From the NCBI RefSeq assembly GCF_000708205.1, contig NW_014575549.1, positions 124,001-188,000 on the forward strand: a stretch of 64,000 nucleotides of DNA, given 5' to 3'. The position numbers were made by a program, and so were the translations under genes. A model generated the notes under the pieces. That model was not told the DNA's origin. It searched no databases and worked only from the letters and a program-made list of their open reading frames with translations. The stretch's first letter is position 1. Every line of letters begins with the position of its first letter. Shown here piece after piece: positions 9,498-18,912 of the stretch. The stretch comes from Mixia osmundae IAM 14324 (taxonomy: Eukaryota > Basidiomycota > Mixiomycetes > Mixiales > Mixiaceae).

Positions 9498-12400
9498 ATG
9501 CCTTTGTCGCCTCCAGGCTCCATTCCAAGCTCGAGCGTCGTCGGCAGACCACGCGCAGGCACACTGCCTTCCTCTTTCTTCTCGGCCGGTTCCGGCTTCC
9601 TCGAGCTGCCTCCCTCGCACTCACGTGGCCGTTCGCCCGTCGGACTGCGCGTGGACGATGCAAGCTCGAGCAGGGATCCTTCCCGCTCGCCGTCAGTTGC
9701 CCAGCAGACACTCAATGCCCTCAGATCAGATCTCGTCAGACCAAGCTCATCCGTCGACTTGACCTCCATGGTCATCACGAGAGACCGTTCGGGCTCCGTC
9801 GGCAAACCTACCATTGGGGCAGTCTTTGGCGACGGACTCTTCTCTGGTCGTTGGACGCCGCAGACACAGCCGTCTCCTCTCGTCCCTCGGAGCCGGCAGG
9901 AAAGCTCAGAGGACCCCATGCCGCTCAATAGCGCACTCGAGCCGGAGCCAACGCATGTTCATACTCTTGACTATCTTGGACTCAACGACGCGCCGAGCCA
10001 GCCAGCGAATCCTTCACCCGCTGAGGATGCTATCCTGGCACAAGCAGCGCAAGACCTCAGCCAGGAGATCCTCGCTGCCGCGCGTCAGAATCGCTTGCGT
10101 GCCCAAACAATGAGCGCTGCCGCCGCCTTGCGCGCCATCGAGGACGATCTGAGACAGACCCGCATCAATGGCACCTCGCCCGAACTCGCGCGTCAGCATC
10201 GCACAGCTGTCTCTGCCGACTTTGTCAATAGTCGAGAAACTTCACCTGTAGAGGAACGTCACAGATTGCCCAGTCCCGCTAGCTTGCTGCCAGCGCTACG
10301 CGAACAAGTCATGGTTGCAGAGGCGCGCACAGGGAATGGTTTGGCAGAACCGAGGCTTCTGCCTACCTCTGTCATCTCTCGCCCAAGGGCAGCTACTATG
10401 CTGCCTGATGGTCCCGTTCAGCAACAAGCGATCACGCGTCCCAGAGCGGGCACGGCTAGCGCACTTTCACCCGAAGGCAAACGTCGAATGATGCAAGCAC
10501 AGGCTATGGCTGCTCAAGAGTATAATCTCAGCTCGAGCGAGGCATCACTCAGTCCGACAGAACCTGTCTCTGGCTATGCAGACGAAGACTATCTTCAGTC
10601 AGCGCCTGAGCAAACATCATTCTACGAATCAGACCGGCCAACCTATGATAGCCAGGATCGAATAAGCTCAGGCCACTCACCGAGTCCTCAACCCGGCAGA
10701 ACGCTTTGGCTTGGGTCTCTGCCATCAAGCGTCAGCTCGGGCGAGTTGACCCGCATCTTGTCAAACTATGGCGCGCTCGAGTCGGTCAGGGTATTGCCTC
10801 ACAAACAATGCGCATTCTGTTCTCTGTCGACCGCCGAGGAAGCTGAACGAGCAAGACTAGCGCTCAATCAGTCAGAAATCTTTGGGCGAGACCATGGACC
10901 GATCAAGGTCGGGTATGCTAAGAATCCGACTGCCATGCGCCCCTCGAGATCACAGTATGAGCATCTGGAAGTAGGACCACCAGCGATGATTCACCGTGTA
11001 CCCTCATTATACGCATCGGACTCGTACGGCCTGCCCCTGGTGGCTATCGATATGAACGCGATGCCATTAGGTCAAACGTTCAGCGATCGGCCAATCCAAC
11101 AAACGCGTCTGAGCCCTTCGATCGTGCCATCGCGGCTTTCGCCTGCGCCTAACTCATCCCACGCGCAGCAGCCGGCCAGAACCGACATCGTTTCATCAGA
11201 GGAGCTGCATCGCATTGCTGTCGGCCTCGCCGAAAGTCCTACCGAGCTGAGCTTGCTCGAGGTCCAGCCCTCAAAGGCATCCTACTATCCTTCAATTACA
11301 GCCAACATGCTCGCAGAGCTGCAGCAGTCTAGTAGGAGAGCACAGATGGATGCTACGACTTTGCGCGAAATCAGACGATACCTCGAGGCCCCGGAGGCGA
11401 CCGGCGAAGATGCAGACGAGACAGCTCACAAGCTCATGCTTGATGCGGTGTCGATCGCGAGCGACTACATAGGTAACACGGTCACGCAGAAGCTGTTCGA
11501 ATTATGCTCGCTACCTGTGCGACTTATGATGCTCGAGAGGATTGCGCCTCATCTCGCAATAATCGGATCCCACAAAAACGGCACATGGGCTGCTCAAAAG
11601 ATCATCGCTTGCGCGACAACGCCTGATGAGAGGACGGTCATCTGCAGGCATATGGCTGCCTGGATTCCGGCTCTCTTGCTCGACCAGTTCGGCAATTACG
11701 TCGTCCAAGGCATCGTCAAATTTGGCGCTCCAGCCAATGGGATCGTCTTTGATGCGATGTACGATCGCTGCTGGCAGATCGCACAGGGACGCTTTGGCGC
11801 GCGCGGCATGCGCACTTGTCTGGAAAGCTCGATGAACACACGCTTGCAACAGGTAAGTCTATCTTCCGGCCAGCTTTCTACCGAATGCTGATGTTGAAGG
11901 ACCTTACCTTGCAGAAGCGAGTCGCACTTGCCATTATCACGAATGCCGTGCCACTTGCAATGAATGCCAACGGAACCTTGTTGCTTACTTGGCTACTCGA
12001 CTCCTCTTCTCTAAGCCAACGATATGCATTGCTGGCGCAGCAACTTGTACCTCACTTGTCCCAGCTCTGTACACACAAGACTGCTGCATCGACGCTCACT
12101 CGCATCCTTTCGCAACGGCTTGACCTCACTGCGCTTCAAATTGTCGTCACTGGTTTCCTGCAACTGTCGCCTGCCGCGCTCGATCAGGTCCTGTCAGATC
12201 AAGTCCATGGCGCTGCAGTCGTTCAGAAGATTCTCTCCCAAGGACTCGCAGAAGACTACCAACGCAATGCTGCCGTTGCAGCTGTTCGAGAAAGCATGCA
12301 GCGCCTCGGCATTAGCGATTTGCCAGGCTACGCCAGATTGGCAAGCGAGGTCGGCCTACAGAGTGCGCAAACGCCGCGTCAGCCTACTGTCCGTGCCGGC

Positions 12401-12577
12401 AAAGGAGCTTCTGGACGGTCAAGTCCCGGAAGAACCGGTTCGACGCATGTGTACCATGCCGGCCAGAGCTTTCAGCCATTCTACACGCCGCCGCCAGAGG
12501 CGTACAATCATCTCGAAGGGGCAGCTTACCATCATCATAGACACGCTGCCCCGGACCATCTTTACAGGCACACTTGA
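9498..12577 (+). CDS. RRM and Pumilio-repeat RNA-binding protein (Jsn1/Puf2 type)
   Basis: Exons 9498..11852 and 11915..12577 join in phase 0 across an intron with a GTAAGT donor, giving 1005 aa. An RRM lies near nt 10700-10920 (TLWLGSLPSSVSSGEL, then QCAFCSLSTAEEAERA). A Pumilio homology region follows from about nt 11340 to 12330, with recognisable repeat cores such as IGNTVTQKLFELCS, HKNGTWAAQKII and FGNYVVQGIVKFGA. This order, RRM before PUF, is that of fungal Jsn1/Puf1 and Puf2, which bind mRNAs at membranes and mitochondria. The N-terminal disordered region carries four R-x-R-A-x-T motifs. The frame extends upstream to 9453 without an ATG, so 9498 is taken as start. The C-terminus is His- and Tyr-rich. 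Confidence 0.9.
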
Positions 12578-12973
12578 AGCCTACTAGACTGCCAGAGCAT
12601 GCGCCGGCCGCGAGCACAAAACTTGTACACAATCAGCCTCAGGAACGGCTCATCTGCAAGCTGACGAAAAAGAACGACGAAACCATCTGAACTGCGAGAG
12701 GTCCTCATAGAGACCCATCGAGACAGCATCATTACTCATCTTGTACGAAAGCAAAGCTCTCATTGCAGCATGTTTGGACGAAGTGAAGACGTGTGGGTGA
12801 AAACGAAGACAATGTGATGCTCGGCTGACTGTACAACGTTACGAGAAGCCTTGCCTAGGCAGATGGCTCGCTGATATCTCCTCTCATCCATGCAACCTGT
12901 GAAGTCTGCTTAGGACTATATGAAGTACAGGACCCAGCGACAGACTGACGTGCGGAAGGGGGCGTTGTGAGAA
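12578..12973. other. Convergent intergenic region
   Basis: This 396-bp stretch lies between the stops of the RRM-PUF gene and CDC42. It presumably holds both 3' untranslated regions. I see no gene or conserved site in it. Confidence 0.5.
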
Positions 12974-13730
12974 TCAGAAGACTTTGCAGCCTTTCTTCTT
13001 CTTTGTCACTGGCGGTTCTAGGGCTGCCACGATGGCTGAGATGACAAAAGAGCCTGATGAGCGATGTCAAGCGATCTAAAGAGGCAGGCGCTGACCTTCG
13101 TCAAAGACGTTCTTGAGACCTTTCTGGGTCAACGCAGAGCATTCGACGTATTTGACGGCGCCCAGTTCGCGAGCGAGTCGTTCGCCTGCCTCTGCACTGA
13201 CGGGACGCTGACGCTGCTTTGCCAACTTCTCGAGCACAGATGGGTCGTCTCTCAGATCGACTTGAGTACCAACGATGAGGCAAGGGACGCCGGGGCAGTG
13301 GTGATGTACTTCTGCGAACCACTTTTCCCTGACGTTCTCGAACGAGGAGGGCGACGTGACGGAGAAACAGACGAGGAAGACGTCTGTCTGCGGGTATGAT
13401 AGTGGCCGAAGTCGATCGTAGTCCTCTTGACCTGCAGTATCGAATAGGCCGAGCGTGTACGGATCATCGCCGATCATGACTGTGACCGCATAATTGTCAA
13501 AGACGGTGGGAACGTATTCGCTCGGGAATTTGTTTGTCGTGTAACTATCAGACGAATCACAAAGGTCAGCTCACCCAGGGCGCACAGGCTCGAATGACTT
13601 GCGAGATCAAGAGACATGTCTGTCAAAGCTCTCTGCTGCATCAGCGCTGAGTCCTTCACTGAGTGAGAGAGCAGGGAGTGACCTTTCCGACGGCACCGTC
13701 ACCAACGACGACACATTTGATGGTCTGCAT
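12974..13730 (-). CDS. CDC42: Rho-family GTPase Cdc42
   Basis: This is the master polarity GTPase at the plasma membrane. Exons are 13730..13683, 13619..13603 (only 17 nt), 13544..13096 and 13035..12974, giving exactly 191 aa. The P-loop [10 protein letters not shown] is split by intron 1; then [45 protein letters not shown] and [19 protein letters not shown] follow. Cdc42-specific residues ([25 protein letters not shown]) separate it from Rac and Rho. The C-terminus is four lysines then GCKVF, a CAAX box with Phe at the last place. Intron 2 (13602..13545) starts GCAAGT, so it is a GC-AG intron; no GT donor joins the conserved frame. Its scaffold BEM1 lies 33 kb away. Confidence 0.97.
13545..13602 (-). 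other. CDC42: GC-AG intron in CDC42
   Basis: The donor is C|GCAAGT and the acceptor TAG. Splicing joins TCLLIS to YTTNKFP as in all Cdc42 proteins. The nearest GT is in the wrong phase. Confidence 0.9.
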
Positions 13731-14336
13731 ACCTCGTATGTCACGAGATTCGGCTGGTGCGCTCGCTAGGCAAAGAGGGCAGTATCGAAGTGTCGGCTAG
13801 CTGCAGATCGCTCTGACTGTGTGAAATGCCGTGCGACTAGACAGCACCTGATCGCTAAGTAGATGGTGAAGAACCAAGCGACTGGACGGTTCGTGTAGAT
13901 ACTGCCACGATCTCGACCGAAATTATGAAAGGCGTCTCACTTCTCGCGTCTTCTGCTGTCCAGTACAGGCCGAAGTGGATCTAGAGACGTAGGAGTTGGC
14001 CTACGAGGCAGCAGCGAAGACGAGATCGGTCGCGGAACACAGCAAAAGGCGCCAAGATTGAGCCGAATGCTCAGGCCGTCCGAGACCTCGCGAGTGAACA
14101 GCTGACGCGACCTGGAGCGTCGTCTCTCGGATACGGCCTACCGCTGTCTGTTCTTGGCTGGCTTGATGTGACTGTGACCCCTGTGAAGCGTTGCTGTCGT
14201 AGCCGGCGACGAGGGCGCGATTCAAGTGATATTCAAGATTTTCGTCAAACGGTGGCTGCTCGGCAAATTCTCGCGAGGCAGAGGCAAAACCGAGTTGCTA
14301 GCTTCTGTTGCTCTCGCTTACGAGATAAAGACGATC
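13731..14336. promoter_or_regulatory. Divergent intergenic region CDC42 / RPP1
   Basis: A 606-bp stretch lies between the two start codons. It should contain both promoters and 5' leaders. A leader intron for the ribosomal protein gene is possible but I cannot fix its ends. Confidence 0.45.
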
Positions 14337-14782
14337 ATGTCGGCTTCAGAACTCGCAACGACCTATGCTGCCCTCATCCTTGCCGATGACGGCATCGAGA
14401 TCACGGCAGACAAGCTCACTGCGCTCGTTCAGGCGGCAAAGGTCGATGTCGAGCCCATCTGGTGCACTCTGCTCGCAAAGGTCCGCCAAAGAGCCCAGTA
14501 GATGCTACGAAATCTAATATAGAAACCTCATGCAGGCGCTAGAAGGCAAGGACGTCAAGGACATGCTGTCCAACGTTGGCGCGGGAGGTGCTGCTGCGCC
14601 TGCTGCTGCCGGTGCCGCACCTGCTGCCGCGGGTGGTGCCGCTGCTGAGGAGGAGAAGAAGGAAGAGAAGAAGGAGGAGGAGAAGGAAGAGTCCGACGAT
14701 GACATGGTAAGCTCTTTTGCGCAGTACTTGCACGCCCGGCGGTGTCTCATCCCATTGACAGGGCTTCGGTCTCTTCGATTAA
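14337..14782 (+). CDS. RPP1: 60S acidic ribosomal protein P1
   Basis: This is a lateral stalk protein of the large ribosomal subunit that recruits translation GTPases. Exons are 14337..14480, 14536..14706 and 14762..14782, giving 111 aa. The N-terminal dimerisation domain reads [19 protein letters not shown]. An Ala-rich hinge ([20 protein letters not shown]) and an acidic EEEKKEEKK stretch follow. The last exon encodes only GFGLFD, the conserved stalk tail bound by factors. Length and composition match P1 rather than P2, because the N-terminus has the ELA..YAALIL pattern. Confidence 0.96.
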
Positions 14783-14860
14783 GCCTCAAGCTTATGCTCC
14801 TTGTATACGATGCATGTCGTTCGTATCCTCGATCACTAACGTGAGGCTTGCATTCCAACG

Positions 14861-15789
14861 CTAGTCTTTCAAATCGGCTAGCATGGCGAGGGTACGCTCA
14901 AAGACCCGACTGGCCCTTTCGTGCTCCTTCTGCTTCGCTTCCCGCCGGTCTTGCACATCGAATTTGACATCTTGGACTTCATCAAGACGGGCAGTCTGCT
15001 CTCGCGCCTTCACGGGAGGCCCGGAAATCAGCTCGAGATCCGAGTCGCTATCCTCATCGACTTCGATGGGGCCTGCAGCGCTTGCTTTGTCGACATGATT
15101 TTGCAAAGGCGCAAAGCTCGCTATGAGCATCTCGCGTAATGATATGACGAGGTTTAGCAACCTCACCCGATCAGTGACCGTCAGACCCGGCCCACGATCA
15201 TCCACCTCAACCGCCTGACCCGGCCGTCGCGTCCTGTCACTGCTCGTTCCTTTCGCTACCGCCCAGGGTGCTCCTGGCATGATGGCATCTGACCATGCAA
15301 AGTCAAGCTCGTCCAGAAAGTCGAAGAGGGTGTCGCGTTCGCGCTCAGGCTCAGCTTCGAGTACGCCGGGATGGGAAGTCAGCGCATCGGTGAGATCGCC
15401 GAGCAGCCGAAGCAGGTAGGCAGAGCGCAGCTGACCTGACCTGCCGAGCGCGGGGATGCCGAGTATAAAGTCAAAGAGTCGCTCGAATGCAGAGATGAGG
15501 TTCATCAACTGTGCCAGTGGCGCGTCAGGCAACTGCCTGATGGACACATCTTCAGCGCGCGTAGCAGGCTGGTCTCGGCGATGATGCACCTCTTCTTGAG
15601 CTTTCGGTTGAGCTGAAGGAACTCTGCGTCGAGATAATCGATCAGCCGTGTCTCTTGCCTTGGCGTCAGAGCGGCTCGTATCGGCGCAACCGCTGGCTTG
15701 ATGTCGTCGCTGATAGCATTGCTCGGCTCTGTCTGATCATGTCGACTTGCTCTGAGTGCTCGGCTGTCGACGATGAAGCCGCCTGACAT
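14861..15789 (-). CDS. Conserved-looking protein of unknown function
   Basis: Two exons, 15789..15590 and 15536..14861, join across a 53-nt intron (GTGCAT to CAG) in correct phase to give 291 aa. The N-terminal half has a helical, charged motif (LTPRQETRLIDYLDAEFLQL followed by NRKLKKR), then a hydrophobic helical region around LMNLISAFERLFDFILGIPAL. The C-terminal third is acidic and then a Lys/Glu/Arg-rich coiled-coil-like tail. I cannot name the family. The start codon region overlaps the 5' side of PAM17 on the other strand, with only 70 bp between the two start codons. Confidence 0.6.
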
Positions 15790-15859
15790 TGACAAGCTCG
15801 ACGGCACGCGGAAATTTGGCGCCTGGCTCGTCTCTCTGTGTCGGACCTGGCCAGCGCTT

Positions 15860-16816
15860 ATGACGCTACTCAAGTCTCGCATAGCACCCATACTGCGTGT
15901 GCGACCGACCCTCCAACCGCTCGACAGTACGAGAACCATCGGCAGCTCGGTCAGCAGGCGCAATGTTGACAATGACGCAACCGTCGCCCAGGCATCTCAC
16001 AACGACGTCAAGCTCTTGCCTTGGAATGAATACCTCCGCCTGAGGCAAGCATGTGTTCTCTGTAGGAGTGATCGGCTGCTCATGTACATAGCAGGAAGAG
16101 CCAGAGACGCTTCAATCTGCTAGCATCAATACCGACAACAGGGCTAGGTTTGGCCTCTGGCGTTGGCTACTTCGCCTCACGTGAGACCGACCCGTCAACG
16201 CTGATCCTAGGCCTGGAGCCCGTCTATGCCTACGCGATAGCCACAGTAGGATGTGTCGCTCTCGGCTGGCTGAGCGGGCCAGCGTTCGGCACGTTCATCT
16301 GGCGATTGACACACTCGAAATTGATCCAAGCCATGGAACTGCGAGATCGCGACTTCTTTGCCCACATCGCCAGGAACAGGGTCGATCCGCATGGCCGCCA
16401 GAGTGTTTCCAATCCGGTACTTTATCTGGATCTGCTTGCATTGCTAAGCTAACGCGCTCTGACAGTGCGCAACACAACTTGATCGCTTCCGTTCGCGACG
16501 CTGACTGCATTTATACAGGACACCCGACTATTACGCGGAGAAAGTTGGCTCCATCAAGGACTATCGTAGATGGCAAGTTGCTCGACTTGCACCTGACAGA
16601 ATGCTCATTGATCGAGCAGGTTACGGGATCAGAACGCTTTCAGGAGGAAAGCCTTACATGGCGCAGAGGAGGCAGGCCTGTAGTGTCTTATATCATCGAT
16701 GCAATGTATGCGACTCTCGTGTCGCTTCAGAAGGACTCGGTGCTCAGGACACTTCGCTGCGCATCGAGCAGGAGTGCGATACCTCTGCCTCTCCATACTG
16801 CAGCATGTCTGCCTGA
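15860..16816 (+). CDS. PAM17: Presequence translocase motor subunit Pam17
   Basis: This is an inner-membrane component that organises the TIM23 import motor. Exon 1 (15860..16044) encodes a basic presequence, MTLLKSRIAPILRVRPT, then LLPWNEYLRL. A GC-AG intron (16045..16091) leads into RKSQRRFNLLASIPTTGLGL in exon 2. Exon 2 continues with GLEPVYAYAIATVG, a glycine-rich membrane segment, and ELRDRDFFAHIARNRVDP up to SNP at 16416. From 16519 the family motif DYYAEKVGSIKDYRRW is clear, but no single canonical intron joins SNP to it in frame. The C-terminal end is also uncertain: the coordinate given is the stop of the unspliced frame, and a short further intron after RRWQ is likely. The 3' end overlaps the glycerate kinase gene on the other strand. 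Confidence 0.85.
16045..16091 (+). other. PAM17: GC-AG intron in PAM17
   Basis: The donor is AG|GCAAGC and the acceptor TAG, 47 nt long. Only this pair joins NEYLRL to RKSQRR, which matches the family's NEYLxLRKSRR region. Confidence 0.88.
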
Positions 16817-17655
16817 TGTGATGCCGCCCGACCAGAGTTCATAGCCCGGCATGTAACGCTCGACGAACAGCTTGACCTGCTCGTCCGACATACCTGCGCC
16901 CTTGGCAGCCAAGAGTGAATGTTCTTGCTCGATTCGCCAGAGGAAAATATCGTCCAATTTGCTCGCTCGGAGCTGTACGAATGCGTGGAAATAAGGATAG
17001 ATTGCATCGGCAGCTTGCGAGAGGTTGTGATTGAGCTCGCGCAGGTGCTCAATGGCATATCGCTTGTAGTATGACCGCTCTGCGTTCGCTTCGTTGTAGC
17101 GCGATTGCAGCTCACCCTCGCTGAGGGGTGCAAAGCCCATGCTCCAGCCTTCGAGCACAAAGATATCGAGAGGACCGGAGACGTGTCGCGCTGATGCTGA
17201 TCTATCGCCTTTGCCGGAATGCAATGACTTGTCGAAGAGGGGCAGCTCGAGCGAGTCTGCGCCATTCTTGACCTGGTCGAGTATCTGCCGCGCCAGGCTC
17301 AGATCATGTGTGCCAGCCTGACCACGTCCGGATAGCAGTGGATTCCTGCTACGACGGGCAAGCGCGTCGAGTTGCTCACGAGGCAAATAGAGATCTGTAC
17401 CGACATTTTTCAAGCGAGCTCGCGCTGTGTCTCAAAGCGTGACTGACCGTCAAGAGAGAGCGTAGCGACTCGGAGCGAGTGAGGCGGAGAGCTGAGCGTC
17501 CGTTCGAGCTGGGCGCACAGAGTCGTCTTGCCGGAGCCTTGACCGCCTTGCATGGCTATACAGAGACAGCGAGAGCTCGACTGAGTTTGCCGCCATTCAA
17601 TCAGGACTTCGAGGACATGCTTGACCACTGTGTCTCTGGCGAGCGGCATGTCCAT
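16727..17655 (-). CDS. TDA10: D-glycerate 3-kinase (Tda10 type)
   Basis: This P-loop kinase is related to pantothenate and uridine kinases and phosphorylates D-glycerate. Exons 17655..17448 and 17394..16727 give 291 aa, against 290 in yeast Tda10. The Walker A is MQGGQGSGKTTLCAQL. After the intron come SLDDLYLPREQLDALAR, DIFVLEGWSMGF and the C-terminal MSDEQVKLFVERYMPGYELW. The frame is open further upstream to 17727, but MDMPLARDTVVKHV at 17655 fits the family start. The start faces that of the SDR gene with 83 bp between. Confidence 0.92.
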
Positions 17656-17738
17656 GTGAGAGGTTGAGCAGCTCTGAAGATTGACATTGGCCTGAAACGC
17701 GTCGGCCGACCTTGCCGCCCTGCGCATTGATATCGACC

Positions 17739-18826
17739 ATGGCCAAGGCGTGCCCTCGTATGTGGCCCCACAAACACATCAGAAGTATGGCTGACGTATG
17801 TGCGCTTCTTCAGGATGGCGACAGGCGCTTGGCGAGCTGGCAGGCATCAATCCGTGGCCCGTCAGCCTTGCGCTCGACAAGAATCTCTCCGGCAAGGTCG
17901 CATTGATCAGCGGGGGCAATCAAGGCATCGGCTATTGCGTAGCTCAAATGCTACTGCGCATGAGAATCTCTCGTGTCTATATCTGTTGCCGAAAAGGTCA
18001 TCCCAACGAGCCTGAAGAATCACAAGTCCTTGCGGGCCTGGTTGCCTCGACAGGCGCAAGCAAGGAGCAGATCTTCTTCGAGCATGTCGACTTTGCAGAC
18101 TTTGCATCCGTCAGAGACCTTGCAAAGCGTTTCCGCGATACCCATCAGCCGCTCGACTTGCTCTTCAACAATGCAGGCATCGCATCGCCCGTCAGAGCGA
18201 AAACTAAGGACGGCTTCGAGCTACACTATGAGATCAACTACCTATCACACGCATTGCTGACACTCGAGCTGCTACCGTGCCTCAAAGCAGCACCTGCCGC
18301 TCGCATCATTTCCACTTCATCCTGCTTGCACTGGAAGGGCGGCGACATTAACTTTGACGATCTCAATCTGGATCACTTCCCTGACAGCGAATGGAGTTTT
18401 CCCAAAGGCCGCTTTCTCGAGGCTTACGGTCAGGCCAAGCTTCTCCTCGCTGCATTCAGTGCCGAGCTGCAGACGCGTCTGCTAGAGCAAGACCCAAATT
18501 CGAGGGTCCTGACGTTCGCCGTGCATCCGGGTCACGTTCACACAGCCATCTTTACTCAGAATTATTCACGGGATGCGATGGTCCTGACTGCTTTCATCTG
18601 GATTGCCACAAGAGTGGCGATCACACCCTACGAAGGAGCCAAGTCGCTCGTCAAATGCGCAGTCTCAGACGAAGACGATAGAGCAACACGAGGCGGACGT
18701 TATTTCAACCGTGGCTGGGAGGCAACGCCTCGCGCGGAAGTCGAGATACCACTCTTCCGGCGAGAGATTTGGCAACAGACCATCAAAGACCTTGGCTACC
18801 ACCCCAGCACAAGATTGTTGCATTGA
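17739..18826 (+). CDS. Short-chain dehydrogenase/reductase
   Basis: A classical Rossmann-fold oxidoreductase, close to retinol-dehydrogenase-like fungal SDRs. The preferred model has a 19-nt first exon (17739..17757), a GTATGT..CAG intron and a long exon from 17814, giving 343 aa; an unspliced start at 17798 is the alternative. The cofactor loop is SGGNQGIG, with Ser where most have Thr. NNAG lies near residue 120, an active-site Ser in STSSCLHW, and the catalytic YGQAK. PEEsequences around IAxxPYEGAK support membrane or hydrophobic-substrate SDRs, but the substrate is unknown. Confidence 0.88.
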
Positions 18827-18912
18827 CATCGTAGCAATCTAGCGACAAACGGCGCGCCAATGTACATAGCAACACGAGATCATGGAGACAATACAAGCAA
18901 CAGTTTACATAA

